Assembly (NCBI GenBank): GCA_963770545.1
Contig: CAVYQF010000027.1
Coordinates: forward strand, 1-64,000
DNA length: 64,000 nucleotides
Source of the DNA: RYN-230 sp963770545
GTDB taxonomy: Bacteria; Actinomycetota; Actinomycetes; Streptosporangiales; Streptosporangiaceae
Direction of reading: 5' to 3'
The notes beneath the pieces were generated by a model, which worked only from the letters and a program-made list of their open reading frames with translations, was not told the origin of the DNA and ran no database searches. The stretch's first letter is position 1, and each line of letters starts with the position of its first letter. Below are positions 25,475 through 34,966 of this stretch, in pieces. The translations under genes were made by a program, and so were the position numbers.

Positions 25475-26950
25475 TCAGATCCGGGACCAGGCCTCAGTCA
25501 GTACGCTGCGCAGGATCTGCTCCATCTCGGTGAAGTGCTCGGGGCCGCAGGTCAAGGGTGGAGCGAGCTGGATCACCGGGTCGCCGCGGTCGTCGGCCCG
25601 GCAGACCAGGCCGGCGTCGAACAGGGCCTGGGACAGGAAGCCCCGGAGCAGCCGCTCGGACTCGTCGTCGCTGAAGGTCTCCCGGGTGGCCTTGTCCTTG
25701 ACTATCTCGATGCCGTAGAAGTAGCCGTCCCCGCGCACATCACCGACGATCGGCAGGTCCAGCAGCTTCTCCAGGGTGCCGCGGAACGTGGCCTCGTTGG
25801 ACCGCACATTGTCCAGCAGGTTTTCCTTCTCGAACACGTCGAGGTTGGCCAGGGCGACCGCGCAGGACACCGGGTGGCCGGCGAACGTCACCCCGTGCAG
25901 GAAGGTGGCGGAGCCCTCGCTGAACGGCTCCATCAGCTTGTCCCGGGCCAGCATGCCGCCGAGCGGCGCGTACCCGGAGGTCACCCCCTTGGCGAAGGTG
26001 ATGATGTCCGGCTGGTACCCGTAGCGCTGCGAGCCGAAGTAGTGACCCAGCCGGCCAAACGCGCAGATGACCTCGTCCGATACCAGCAGTACGCCGTACT
26101 GGTCGCAGATCTCACGGACCCGGGCGAAGTAGCCGGGCGGCGGCGGGAAGCAGCCGCCCGAGTTCTGCACCGGCTCCAGGAACACCGCGGCCACTGACTC
26201 CGGGCCCTCACGCACAATGGCCCGCTCGATCTCGTCCGCAGCCCACAGCCCGAACGCGGTCAGGTCCTCGGACACGAACCGGGGCGCGCGGTAGAAGTTG
26301 GTGTTCGGGATGCGCACCCCGCCCGGGGGCAGCGGCTCGAACGGCTCCTTGATCGAGGGCAGCCCGGTGATGGCCAGCGCCCCCATCGAAGTGCCGTGAT
26401 AGGCGATCTCCCGGCTGAGCACCTTGTACCGGCCCGGCTCACCGATGGTCTTGAAGTACTGCTTGGCCAGCTTCCACGCCGACTCGACCGCTTCGGAGCC
26501 GCTGGTGGTGAAGAACACCCGGTTCAGGTCGCCCGGGGCCAGCCCGGCCAGCCGTTCGGCCAGCTCGATCGCGCGTGGGTGGGCGTAAGACCAGAGCGGG
26601 AAGTAGGCCAGCTCGGCGGCCTGCCGGGCGCCCGCCTCGGCAACTTCCCTGCGGCCGTGCCCGATCTGGCTGACGAACAGGCCGGCCAGGCCGTCCAGGT
26701 AGCGCTTGCCCTTCTGGTCGTACACGTACTGACCTTCGCCGCGCACGATCACCGGCATGTCGGCGCCGGCATAGGACGACATCCGGGTGAAGTGGAGCCA
26801 CAGGTGGCGCCGCGCGGCGTTCTGGAGCGCGAGGTCGGCTGGGCCGCCAGAGCCGAGGGTGCCGTCCGTGACGGCGGCGGAGCCGATCGGGTCGGGTCCC
26901 CCGTGCGGGACGCCGGCCTGGCTGCGATACGGATCGCTTGATGTGGTCAT
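25475..26950 (-). CDS. Class III omega-aminotransferase (putrescine-type)
   Basis: A 491-residue fold-type I PLP enzyme. FFTTSGSEAVESAWKLAKQY binds the cofactor phosphate. LLVSDEVICAFGRLG has the PLP Asp. IITFAKGVTSGYAPLGG carries the Schiff-base Lys. It belongs to the pyruvate-dependent omega-amine group (SpuC-like). The next genes (Lrp regulator, aminoaldehyde dehydrogenase, Pot transporter, PuuB-like oxidase) point to putrescine or a similar diamine as substrate, giving 4-aminobutanal (inference). ATG at 26950 overlaps the Lrp stop (ATGA), so both are one unit. Confidence 0.85.
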   Translation of the reverse strand: MTTSSDPYRSQAGVPHGGPDPIGSAAVTDGTLGSGGPADLALQNAARRHLWLHFTRMSSYAGADMPVIVRGEGQYVYDQKGKRYLDGLAGLFVSQIGHGRREVAEAGARQAAELAYFPLWSYAHPRAIELAERLAGLAPGDLNRVFFTTSGSEAVESAWKLAKQYFKTIGEPGRYKVLSREIAYHGTSMGALAITGLPSIKEPFEPLPPGGVRIPNTNFYRAPRFVSEDLTAFGLWAADEIERAIVREGPESVAAVFLEPVQNSGGCFPPPPGYFARVREICDQYGVLLVSDEVICAFGRLGHYFGSQRYGYQPDIITFAKGVTSGYAPLGGMLARDKLMEPFSEGSATFLHGVTFAGHPVSCAVALANLDVFEKENLLDNVRSNEATFRGTLEKLLDLPIVGDVRGDGYFYGIEIVKDKATRETFSDDESERLLRGFLSQALFDAGLVCRADDRGDPVIQLAPPLTCGPEHFTEMEQILRSVLTEAWSRI

Positions 26951-27492
26951 CTGGTCCCCCAGCCGTAGGTCTGCTTGTGCAGCTTCAGATACACGAACGT
27001 CTCGGTACTGGTCACGCTCGGCACTCCTCGCACTCGGCTCAGAATCTCCAGCAGGTGGCTGTCGTCCTCGCAGACCACCTCGACCAGCAGGTCGAACGAT
27101 CCCGACGTGATCACCACATAGTCGATCTCATCCATGGCCGCCAGGTGGTCGGCGACCTGCTCCAGGTCCCCGCCGCACTTAATACCGATCATGCTCTGCC
27201 GGCTGAAGCCGAGCATCAGCGGATCGGTCACCGCGACGATCTGCATGACCCCTGCCTCAACCAGCCGCTGGACCCGCTGCCGGACCGCGGCCTCGGAGAG
27301 CCCTACTGCTTTGCCAATAGAGGCGTAGGAGCGGCGGCCGTCTTCTTGGAGCTGCTCGATAATCTGCTTCGAAAGGTGATCCAGGATGACGCCCGCGGAG
27401 CCGCGCCCGGGGGAGCGCCCGTTCCGGCTGGCCGGTGCCGGCTCTCCGCTCAGCCCGCCGGGGATCGCGGGCGTCGCCGGGGTGTGCGCCAT
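26947..27492 (-). CDS. Lrp/AsnC-family transcriptional regulator
   Basis: A 181-residue regulator. It has a ~35-residue Pro/Gly-rich N-terminal extension, an HTH (QIIEQLQEDGRRSYASIGKAVG, then LSEAAVRQRVQRLVEAG) and the RAM ligand-binding domain (DYVVITSGSFDLLVEVV). AAGGAGG sits 5 bases before the ATG. It is co-transcribed with the aminotransferase and divergent from the aldehyde dehydrogenase, so it is the obvious local regulator of polyamine catabolism. The inverted repeat at 27548 is a candidate binding site. Confidence 0.9.
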   Translation of the reverse strand: MAHTPATPAIPGGLSGEPAPASRNGRSPGRGSAGVILDHLSKQIIEQLQEDGRRSYASIGKAVGLSEAAVRQRVQRLVEAGVMQIVAVTDPLMLGFSRQSMIGIKCGGDLEQVADHLAAMDEIDYVVITSGSFDLLVEVVCEDDSHLLEILSRVRGVPSVTSTETFVYLKLHKQTYGWGTR

Positions 27493-27547
27493 GCGGTCCT
27501 CCTTCGCAAGTCATCGTGTCACGCTCAGGCCGCTTGTCAACTGATTT

Positions 27548-27573
27548 CGTTGCTATGCATGGTATATGCAACG
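27548..27573. promoter_or_regulatory. Inverted repeat, candidate Lrp operator
   Basis: CGTTGC and GCAACG arms flank an AT-rich 14-base centre (TATGCATGGTATAT) in the divergent region between lrp and the aldehyde dehydrogenase. The size and AT-rich centre fit Lrp-family sites. Confidence 0.5.
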
Positions 27574-27684
27574 GATTCACTTGTTCGCGAAACTTTTTTC
27601 TGCGAGTGTCGGATCCAGTGGCGGCTGCTGGTGACGTTAAGGGCGACCCGCCGTGGCCAGGAACCTCGCCCGAGGAGGCGGACC

Positions 27685-29142
27685 TTGACAGCGACCGTGC
27701 AGCCCGGCGCCAGTGTGGCCGACCTGAAGAACTTCGTGAACGGCGAGTACGTGACGGCCGCGGCGGGCCGTACCAGCGAGATCGTCGACCCCAGCACCGG
27801 GGAGGCCTATGCGATCGCGCCGGTCTCCGGGCCGCAGGATGTGGACGCCGCACTGCGCAGCGCCGACGCCGCCCGCGAGGCCTGGCGCGACGCCACCCCG
27901 GCGCAGCGCAGCCTGGCCCTGCTGAAGATCGCCGACGCGATCGAGGAGCGGGCCGCTGACCTGGTGGAGGCTGAGTGCCGGAACACCGGGAAGCCGGTCG
28001 CCATGACCCTGGCCGAGGAACTCCCGCCGTGCGTGGACGAGCTCAGGTTCTTCGCCGGTGCCGCGCGCATCCTGCAGGGCGCCGCGGCGGGTGAGTACAT
28101 GGCCGGGCACACCTCGATGATCCGGCGTGAGCCGGTGGGCGTCTGCGCCCAGGTGACGCCCTGGAACTACCCCCTGATGATGGCGATCTGGAAGATCGCG
28201 CCGGCCCTGGCGGCGGGCAACACCGTGGTACTCAAGCCTTCGGATACCACCCCGGTCTCGACGCTGATGCTGGCCGGGATCGCCGCCGAGTACCTGCCGC
28301 CGGGAGTGCTCAACGTGGTCTGCGGCGACGCCAGCACCGGCCAGGCGCTGGTCCGCCACGAGATCCCGCAGATGGTGTCGATCACCGGGTCGGTCCGGGC
28401 GGGCATCCAGGTGGCCCTGGCCGCGGCGGCCGGGCTCAAGCGGGTCCACCTCGAGCTGGGCGGCAAGGCGCCGGTCGTGGTGTTCGACGACGCGGACGTG
28501 GAGCGGGCCGCACAGGGCATCGCCGCGGCCGGTTACTACAACGCGGGCCAGGACTGCACCGCGGCCACGCGGGTGCTGGCCGGGCCGGGGATCGCCGCCG
28601 ACCTGACCGACGCCCTGGCCGAGCGGGCCCGGGGCACCAAGACCGGCGGCCCGGACGTGCCCGACGCCGACTATGGACCGCTGAACAACGCGGCCCAGCT
28701 GGCCCGGGTCGAGGGCTTCCTGAGCCGCGGCCCGGCCCACTCCGAGGTGGTCACCGGTGGCCACCGGGTGGGGGAGCGGGGTTACTGCTTCGAGCCCACC
28801 GTGGTCCGCGGGCTGCGCCAGGATGACGAGATGATCCAGGAAGAGATCTTCGGCCCGGTGATCACCGTGCAGCAGTTCAGCGACGAGGATGAGGCGGTCC
28901 GCTGGGCCAACGGGGTCAAGTATGGGCTGGCCGCCAGCGTGTGGACCCGGGATCACGGGCGGGCGATGCGGCTGGCCCGGCTGCTGGACTTCGGCGCGGT
29001 CTGGATCAACACGCACATTCCGTTCGCGTCGGAGATGCCGCACGGCGGGTTCAAGTACTCCGGGTACGGCAAGGACCTGTCGATGTACGGATTCGAGGAT
29101 TACACCCGGATCAAGCACGTGATGAGCTACCTGGGCGAGTGA
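27685..29142 (+). CDS. Aminobutyraldehyde/betaine-aldehyde dehydrogenase family
   Basis: A 485-residue NAD-dependent aldehyde dehydrogenase. WNYPLMMAIWKIAPALAAGN and SITGSVRAG belong to the NAD fold. LELGGKAPVVV has the general-base Glu and YNAGQDCTAATR the catalytic Cys. The C-terminal PHGGFKYSGYGKDLSMYGFE is typical of the aminobutyraldehyde/betaine-aldehyde group. In context it should oxidise 4-aminobutanal to GABA. The start is an unusual TTG chosen because GAGGAGG sits exactly 6 bases upstream; the open frame extends far upstream without ALDH sequence. It is divergent from lrp. Confidence 0.85.
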   Translation: MTATVQPGASVADLKNFVNGEYVTAAAGRTSEIVDPSTGEAYAIAPVSGPQDVDAALRSADAAREAWRDATPAQRSLALLKIADAIEERAADLVEAECRNTGKPVAMTLAEELPPCVDELRFFAGAARILQGAAAGEYMAGHTSMIRREPVGVCAQVTPWNYPLMMAIWKIAPALAAGNTVVLKPSDTTPVSTLMLAGIAAEYLPPGVLNVVCGDASTGQALVRHEIPQMVSITGSVRAGIQVALAAAAGLKRVHLELGGKAPVVVFDDADVERAAQGIAAAGYYNAGQDCTAATRVLAGPGIAADLTDALAERARGTKTGGPDVPDADYGPLNNAAQLARVEGFLSRGPAHSEVVTGGHRVGERGYCFEPTVVRGLRQDDEMIQEEIFGPVITVQQFSDEDEAVRWANGVKYGLAASVWTRDHGRAMRLARLLDFGAVWINTHIPFASEMPHGGFKYSGYGKDLSMYGFEDYTRIKHVMSYLGE

Positions 29143-29163
29143 CGCCTGTTACGGGGCTGTGAA

Positions 29164-29203
29164 CCGAATCGGTTGCGATTGAGATTCGCGACGACTGATT
29201 CGG
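29164..29203. terminator. Imperfect stem-loop after the aldehyde dehydrogenase
   Basis: CCGAATC...GATTCGG outer arms and a GTTGCGA/TCGCGAC inner stem (one G-T pair) around TTGAGAT. The stem starts 21 bases past the stop codon. It could be a terminator, or an operator for the downstream Pot operon; the first half also holds the perfect palindrome AACCGAATCGGTT. Confidence 0.4.
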
Positions 29204-29386
29204 TTGATTTCGGACTATCTCTCTGCCAGGATCGGGTCCACTCGCCGCATAGATGCCTTTTGACCTGATATGCAGCTCACTGACCAGCCGGAGCGCGGCG
29301 CCGCGCTCCGCCAGTGCCGAAGCGCTGGGAGCGCCTGCCCAGGGACCCGAGACGAGGGATTGCTCCTGAAATGACCGACACCGCAC

Positions 29387-30550
29387 ATGACCGACACTGA
29401 CGCGTCCGCGCAGCGCGGGCCCGCGGCCGGCCCGGCGGAGCCAGCCGACACGCCCAGCGTGCCTGCCATCGGGCTCGACGGGGTGGCCAAGGAATTCCAC
29501 TCCCGGGGGGAAGTGATCGCCGCCGTCCGCGGCATCGACCTGACCATCCGCAAGGGTGAGTTCTTTTCCATGCTCGGCCCGTCGGGGTGCGGCAAGACGA
29601 CCACGATGCGGATGATCGCGGGCTTCGAGGAGCCCACCCGCGGCACGGTCCGGCTGGATGGCCGCGACGTCACCGCGGCCCCGCCGAACAAGCGCGACGT
29701 GAACATGGTATTCCAGTCCTACGCGCTGTTCCCGCACATGAGCGTGTTCGAGAACGTGGCGTTCGGGCTGCGCCGCAAGAGCGTGCCCAAGGACCAGATC
29801 ACCCGCCAGGTCGGCGAGATGCTGGAGATCGTCGACCTGACCGGCCGCGAGCAGCGCCGGCCCCGGGAGCTGTCCGGCGGCCAGCAGCAGCGTGTGGCGC
29901 TGGCCCGGGCCCTGGTCAACCACCCCAAGGCCCTGCTGCTGGATGAGCCACTGGGTGCCCTGGACCTCAAGCTCCGCCAGGCCATGCAGGTCGAGCTCAA
30001 GCGCATTCAGCGGGAGGTCGGCATCACGTTCGTCTACGTGACGCACGACCAGAACGAGGCGCTCACCATGTCGGACCGGATCGCCGTGATGAACGACGGC
30101 GTCATCGAGCACCTCGGGCCGCCGCGGGAAATCTATGAGCACCCCGCGACGCGTTTCGTGGCGGGATTTATCGGCACGTCCAACCTGCTGACCGGATCCC
30201 TGGCGCAGGTCACCGACGGCCAGGGCGTCATCGAGGTAAGCCCGGACGAGCGGATCATCGTCCCGGCCGGGCGGTCCGCGCTGGCCGCAGGCCAGCAGGT
30301 CGAGCTCACCGTGCGGCCGGAGAAGATCGAGCTCGCCGCGGGCCCGGGCCCGGCGGGCGGCTGCGCGCTGCGCGGCACCGTTACCGAGGTGGTCTACCTG
30401 GGCACGTCCACCAGTTTCTCGGTCGCCACCACGACCGGGGCGGACGTCGTCGTCTTCCAGCAGAACTCAGCCTCGGCCGCGACCCCGGTCAGCCGGGGCG
30501 ACGAGGTCTGGCTGACCTGGGATCCGCAGCACTCTTACCCGATTGGCTAA
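29387..30550 (+). CDS. potA: Spermidine/putrescine ABC transporter ATPase
   Basis: A 387-residue ABC ATPase of the polyamine/Fe/opine class. Motifs are Walker A GPSGCGKTT, Q loop VFQSYALFPHMSVFENVAFGL, signature LSGGQQQRVALARAL, Walker B LLLDEPLGALD and H loop VTHDQNEAL. A C-terminal TOBE domain (ELTVRPEKIELA) follows, as in PotA. It powers import together with the downstream SBP and permeases. The start at 29387 lacks a clear Shine-Dalgarno. An upstream ATG at 29371 with nearly the same next bases (ATGACCGACAC) opens a nine-codon frame that overlaps it. Confidence 0.9.
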   Translation: MTDTDASAQRGPAAGPAEPADTPSVPAIGLDGVAKEFHSRGEVIAAVRGIDLTIRKGEFFSMLGPSGCGKTTTMRMIAGFEEPTRGTVRLDGRDVTAAPPNKRDVNMVFQSYALFPHMSVFENVAFGLRRKSVPKDQITRQVGEMLEIVDLTGREQRRPRELSGGQQQRVALARALVNHPKALLLDEPLGALDLKLRQAMQVELKRIQREVGITFVYVTHDQNEALTMSDRIAVMNDGVIEHLGPPREIYEHPATRFVAGFIGTSNLLTGSLAQVTDGQGVIEVSPDERIIVPAGRSALAAGQQVELTVRPEKIELAAGPGPAGGCALRGTVTEVVYLGTSTSFSVATTTGADVVVFQQNSASAATPVSRGDEVWLTWDPQHSYPIG

Positions 30551-30615
30551 CCGCCGGCGCCCGGTGGTGCACCCCGCCCGCCGCGGCCGCGTGCGGCCCT
30601 GGACAGGAGGTCCCG

Positions 30616-31962
30616 ATGGATCAGCACGACAGTGACCCCGGCAGACAGGCCGGCCCCGACCCGTCCCTCTGGCGCGGCCTGACCCAGCCCCGCCTCTCCC
30701 AGCCAGGAATGTCCCGGCGGCAGCTGCTGCGGTCGGCCGGTGCCGGCGCGGGTGCTCTCGGCATCGGCGCGTTCCTGGCCGCCTGCGGGGTCAAGGGCGC
30801 GACGACCACCAGCAGTGGTTCCGCCCCGGCCGGCGGAGCCGGCACCGCCGCCTGGTGGGCCAAGCAGAAGCTGCACCACACGGTGAACTTCGCCAACTGG
30901 CCTTATTACATCGACGTGCTCAAGGGCAAGCACCTGTCCCTGGAGCACTTCACCCAGACCACCGGCATCCAGGTCACCTACACCGAGCCGATCAACGACA
31001 ACCTGCCCTTCTACGCGAAGATCCGGCCGTCGCTGCAGGCCAAGCAGAGCACCGGTTACGACATCATCGTGATGACCAACAGCAGCCCGCCGCTCGGGTA
31101 CCTGATCGACTTCGGCTGGCTGACCCCGCTGGACCGCAGCATGATGACCAACTTCGACAAGTACGCGGGCCCGCTGATCAAGAACCCGTCCTGGGACCCG
31201 GGCAACAAGTACACGATGGCCTGGCAGTCCGGCTGGACCGCGATCGGGTACAACTCCTCGATCATCAAGGACCCCGGCACCAGCGTGGACATCCTGTTCG
31301 ACAAGAAGTACTCGGGCAAGATCGGCATGATGTCCGACCCGCAGGAACTCGGCAGCGTAGGGCTGCTGGCCATCGGGGTCGAGCCGGCCACGTCGAAGGA
31401 ATCCGACTGGGCCAAGGCGGCCAAGAAGCTGCAGCAGCAGAAGAGCGACGGGCTGGTCCGCTCCTACTACGACCAGAGCTACATCGACCACCTGAAGAAC
31501 GGCGACATCGCCGTCTCCATGGCCTGGTCGGGTGACATTTTCCAGGCCGACCTGAACAGCAAGTACCGGGACCTGAAGCTGATGATCCCCACCGAGGGCG
31601 GCATGTTCTGGACCGACAACATGTGCATCCCGATGTACTCCCAGAACCCCAAGGACGCCATGACCCTCATGGACTTCTTCTACGACCCGCAGGTCCAGGC
31701 CCTGGTGGAGTACTACGACGACTACGTCTGCCCGGTGCCGGCCGCCAAAGAGGTGCTGCTCAACCCGGCCGGCTGGGCCAAGACGGCGCTGACCCAGATG
31801 AAGCCGGAGATCGGCCTGCCCACCTCGACCACCGCGAACGCCCCGACCGTGTTCCCCACCGCGGAGTACATCAAGAACTCGCGGAACTATTACCAGTACA
31901 AGAACCAGGAAGAGCTGACCGCGTGGAACAACCTGTTCTTGCCGATCACCCAGGGCTCGTAA
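30616..31962 (+). CDS. potD: Polyamine-binding lipoprotein, first copy
   Basis: A 448-residue extracellular solute-binding protein. The signal peptide begins MSRRQLLRSAGAGAGALGIG, a Tat-type signal, and ends at the lipobox LAAC, so it is an exported lipoprotein. VNFANWPYYID, EPINDNLPFYAKI, GYDIIVMTNS and MAWSGDIFQADL are PotD/PotF-like. AGGAGG lies 5 bases before the ATG. It shares the operon with potA and the permeases. A second, divergent paralogue follows the permeases. Confidence 0.9.
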   Translation: MDQHDSDPGRQAGPDPSLWRGLTQPRLSQPGMSRRQLLRSAGAGAGALGIGAFLAACGVKGATTTSSGSAPAGGAGTAAWWAKQKLHHTVNFANWPYYIDVLKGKHLSLEHFTQTTGIQVTYTEPINDNLPFYAKIRPSLQAKQSTGYDIIVMTNSSPPLGYLIDFGWLTPLDRSMMTNFDKYAGPLIKNPSWDPGNKYTMAWQSGWTAIGYNSSIIKDPGTSVDILFDKKYSGKIGMMSDPQELGSVGLLAIGVEPATSKESDWAKAAKKLQQQKSDGLVRSYYDQSYIDHLKNGDIAVSMAWSGDIFQADLNSKYRDLKLMIPTEGGMFWTDNMCIPMYSQNPKDAMTLMDFFYDPQVQALVEYYDDYVCPVPAAKEVLLNPAGWAKTALTQMKPEIGLPTSTTANAPTVFPTAEYIKNSRNYYQYKNQEELTAWNNLFLPITQGS

Positions 31963-32834
31963 CCCGCCGGCCGCGGCCCAGGCTCGGCAAGGCGCTCGCG
32001 CCGTACCTGCTGAGCCTGCCGGCCGGGCTGTGGCTGCTGGCGCTGTTCCTGGTCCCGCTGGTCGTCATGCTGTCGCTGTCGCTGCAGTCATGCAACGAGG
32101 CCACCGGCGCCTGCGTGATGACCTGGCACTGGGGCGAGTTCGGCCAGCAGCTCAGCCTGTATCACACCCAGTTCATCACCAGCTTCTACTTCGCGGGCGC
32201 GGCCACCATCATCGACCTGATCGTGTCGTTCCCGATCGCCTACTGGATCGCGTTCCACGGCGGGAACCGGAAGAACTTCTTCCTGCTCATGCTGCTGGTG
32301 CCGTTCTTCGTCTCGTTCGTGATCCGAACCGTGGTCTGGGAGTTCATCCTGTCCGACCAGGGCATCGTCCTGGGCAGCCTGAAGAACGCGCACCTGCTGC
32401 CGCAGAACTTCCACGTGCTGGCCACCGGGTACGCGGTGGTGGCCGGGCTGGCCTATAACTACCTGCCGTTCACCGCGCTGCCGCTGTACGTGGCTATCGA
32501 GCGGATCGACAAGCGGGTGCTGGACGCGGCCTACGACCTGTACGCGACCCGGCGGCAGGCCTTCGCGCGGGTGATCCTGCCGCTCACCGTGCCCGGGCTG
32601 TTCGCCGCGTTCCTGCTCACGTTCGTCCCGGCCCTCGGCGACTACGTGAACCAGCAGGTCCTCGGGGGGACCAGCAACACGATGATCGGCACCGTGATCC
32701 AGAACGCCTTCCTGGTCAACCTGGACTACGCGGGCGGTTCGGCGCTGTCGGCAGTGCTGATGGCCATCGCGCTGGTCGGCATCTTCGCTTACGCCCGGCT
32801 GCTGGGCTCACGGACCATCGAGGACTACATATGA
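31923..32834 (+). CDS. potB: Polyamine ABC transporter permease
   Basis: About 303 residues with six hydrophobic helices starting YLLSLPAGLWLLALFLVPLVV. It has the permease EAA loop DAAYDLYATRRQAFARVILPLTVPG and FVPALGDYVNQQVLGG, diagnostic of PotB. The only in-frame start before the first helix is a GTG at 31923, overlapping the end of potD by 40 bases; the start is therefore uncertain. Its stop overlaps potC by ATGA. It forms the membrane channel with PotC. Confidence 0.85.
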   Translation: MEQPVLADHPGLVTRRPRPRLGKALAPYLLSLPAGLWLLALFLVPLVVMLSLSLQSCNEATGACVMTWHWGEFGQQLSLYHTQFITSFYFAGAATIIDLIVSFPIAYWIAFHGGNRKNFFLLMLLVPFFVSFVIRTVVWEFILSDQGIVLGSLKNAHLLPQNFHVLATGYAVVAGLAYNYLPFTALPLYVAIERIDKRVLDAAYDLYATRRQAFARVILPLTVPGLFAAFLLTFVPALGDYVNQQVLGGTSNTMIGTVIQNAFLVNLDYAGGSALSAVLMAIALVGIFAYARLLGSRTIEDYI

Positions 32835-33694
32835 GCGCGGTCGTGACGGCGCCCTCGGGTACCGAGACGGGCCAGGCCCGGCCGGTCCGCCGGCGGCGCC
32901 GCCGGTGGACCCGGTTCGTGCTGCCCGCCTACTCCTGGCTGGTCATCGCGTACCTGGTCTTTCCCATCGCGGTGATGGTTCTCTACAGCTTCAACAAGGT
33001 CACCACCGGCCTGCCGCAGGTCAGCTTCGGCTGGAACGGGTTCACCACCCAGTGGTACCAGCAGTGGAAAGACATCCCCCAGCTCACCTCGGCGTTCTGG
33101 CTGTCCATCCGGCTGGCGCTCGTCGCCACCCTGTTCGCCACCGTGCTGGGCACCCTGCTGGCGCTGGCCCTGGTCCGCTACCGGCCGCCCCGCTTCCGCG
33201 GCCGGAGCCTGGTGGAGCAGGTCTTGTTCCTGAACATCGCCGCGCCCGAGATCGTGCTCGGCGCCTCGCTGCTGGGCCTGTTCGTCACCGTCAGCGTGGC
33301 CCGCGGCTTCGTGACGTTGCTGCTGGCCCACGTGGCGTTCAGCATCGCCTACGTGACGGTGACCGTCCGGGCGCGGATGGCAGGCTTCGACCGGACGCTG
33401 GAGGAAGCCGCCGCCGACCTGGGCGCGAACGCCTGGGTCACCTTCCGGAAGATCACCTTCCCGCTGATCATGCCGGGCATCCTGGCCGGTGCCCTGATGG
33501 CGTTCGCCCTGTCCATCGACGACTTCGTGACGTCGAACTTCGTCAGCGGAGCCGCAGTCCCGTTCCCGGTCTGGGTGTACGGGGCGACCCGGATCGGCAT
33601 CCCGCCCCAGGTCTTCGTGTTCGGCAGCGCCATCTTCGCAGTCGGTATCCTGTGCGCGCTGACCAGCATCGTGGTAGCCAGGAAACAAACCTGA
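32831..33694 (+). CDS. potC: Polyamine ABC transporter permease
   Basis: A 287-residue six-helix permease. The N-terminal basic stretch precedes YSWLVIAYLVFPIAVMVLYS. The EAA loop is EEAAADLGANAWVTFRKITF, then PLIMPGILAGALMAFALSID, followed by DDFVTSNFVSG, the PotC hallmark. Start is ATG in an ATGA overlap with potB. It pairs with PotB and PotA. Confidence 0.9.
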   Translation: MSAVVTAPSGTETGQARPVRRRRRRWTRFVLPAYSWLVIAYLVFPIAVMVLYSFNKVTTGLPQVSFGWNGFTTQWYQQWKDIPQLTSAFWLSIRLALVATLFATVLGTLLALALVRYRPPRFRGRSLVEQVLFLNIAAPEIVLGASLLGLFVTVSVARGFVTLLLAHVAFSIAYVTVTVRARMAGFDRTLEEAAADLGANAWVTFRKITFPLIMPGILAGALMAFALSIDDFVTSNFVSGAAVPFPVWVYGATRIGIPPQVFVFGSAIFAVGILCALTSIVVARKQT

Positions 33695-33715
33695 CCTGGT
33701 GGTGGGCGATGAGCG

Positions 33716-34966
33716 ATGGCTGATATCGACCGGCACGGTGATCCCGTGCTGGCGCGCGGGCTGACCCAGCCCCGGCGGCGCGACGTGCTGGGCCTGGGGG
33801 GCCTGGCCGCGGCCGGGCTGGCGCTGGCCGCGTGCAGCGGCGGCGGCGGGAGCCCTGGTAAAGCCCCGGTGGTGCATGCGCAGAACGCGGTGGCCAGGTT
33901 CTGGGCGGCGCAGAAGCAGCACGGGCACGTGAACTTCGCCAACTGGCCGCTGTACATCGACACAGGGCACCAGACCCTGCAGGAGTTCACCGCGACGACC
34001 GGGATCACGGTCAGCTATACCGAGGTCATCCAGAGCGCCCCGAGCTGGGTCAACAAGGTGAGCCCGATCATCCGCGCGGGCGAGTCGATCGGCTACGACG
34101 TCATGGTGGTCACCAACGGGTTCTGGCTCTCCCAGCTGCTCACCCTGGGTGAGCTCATCCCGCTCGACCAGAGCCTGCTGCCGAACTTCCACCAGTACGC
34201 GGCGGCAAAATTCCAGCACCGCTCGTTCGACCCCGGGAACACCTACAGCGTCCCGTGGGCGTCCGGCACCACCGGCATCGCCTGGAACTCGAAGTTCATC
34301 CAGAACCCGGTGACGAGCATCAACGCCCTGTGGGACCCGGCGTACAAGGGCCGGGTCGGGATGATGGCCGACATCCAGGACCTGGGCAACTTCGGCCTGC
34401 TCAAGCTGGGCGTGAACCCGGAGACCTCCACCCCGGCGCAGTGGCGGGCCGCGGCGAAGACCCTCACCCAGCAGCGCGACGCGGGCCTGGTCCGCGGCTA
34501 CTACGGGCAGTCCTACATCGACGAGCTGACCAGCGGGAATACCTGGATCTCGATGGCCTGGTCCGGGGACATCTTCCAGCAGAACCTGAGCTCGGGCACG
34601 GACCTGAGGTTCGTGATCCCAGACGAGGGTGGCACGCTGTGGACCGACAACATGATGATCCCGAGGTACGCGCAGAACCCGGTGGACGCGATGATGCTGA
34701 TGGACTGGTACTACCGGCCCCCGATCGCGGCCCAGCTCACCGAGTCGATCAACTACATCAGCGCGGTCCCCGCGGCCAGGCCGATCATCGCCCGGAACGC
34801 CGCCAAGGCCAGCGGCAGCAGCCGCCGGCTGCTGCGCGAGGTGGCCACCAGCGAGCTGGTCTGGCCCACCCCGGCCGATTACCAGCGGCTGCACAGCTAC
34901 CCCGACGTCAGCGGCAAGCTCCAGGCCCAGTACGAGGCGATCTTCAACCCGGTGATCCGCGCGTGA
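33716..34966 (+). CDS. Polyamine-binding lipoprotein, second copy
   Basis: A 416-residue solute-binding protein related to the first copy. RRRDVLGLGGLAAAGLALAAC is a Tat-like lipoprotein signal with lipobox LAAC. VNFANWPLYIDTG, GYDVMVVTNGFW and MAWSGDIFQQNL parallel the first PotD but with changed pocket residues (NFANWPLYID against NFANWPYYID). Two binding proteins for one permease pair suggest different polyamines or affinities (inference). Its stop overlaps the next gene by GTGA. Confidence 0.85.
   Translation: MADIDRHGDPVLARGLTQPRRRDVLGLGGLAAAGLALAACSGGGGSPGKAPVVHAQNAVARFWAAQKQHGHVNFANWPLYIDTGHQTLQEFTATTGITVSYTEVIQSAPSWVNKVSPIIRAGESIGYDVMVVTNGFWLSQLLTLGELIPLDQSLLPNFHQYAAAKFQHRSFDPGNTYSVPWASGTTGIAWNSKFIQNPVTSINALWDPAYKGRVGMMADIQDLGNFGLLKLGVNPETSTPAQWRAAAKTLTQQRDAGLVRGYYGQSYIDELTSGNTWISMAWSGDIFQQNLSSGTDLRFVIPDEGGTLWTDNMMIPRYAQNPVDAMMLMDWYYRPPIAAQLTESINYISAVPAARPIIARNAAKASGSSRRLLREVATSELVWPTPADYQRLHSYPDVSGKLQAQYEAIFNPVIRA

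Noticed and set aside
32825..34894. Very long open frame antisense to the potC/potD genes
   Set aside because: It mirrors the codon pattern of real genes on the plus strand, has no motif and covers several genes; high G+C creates such shadows.
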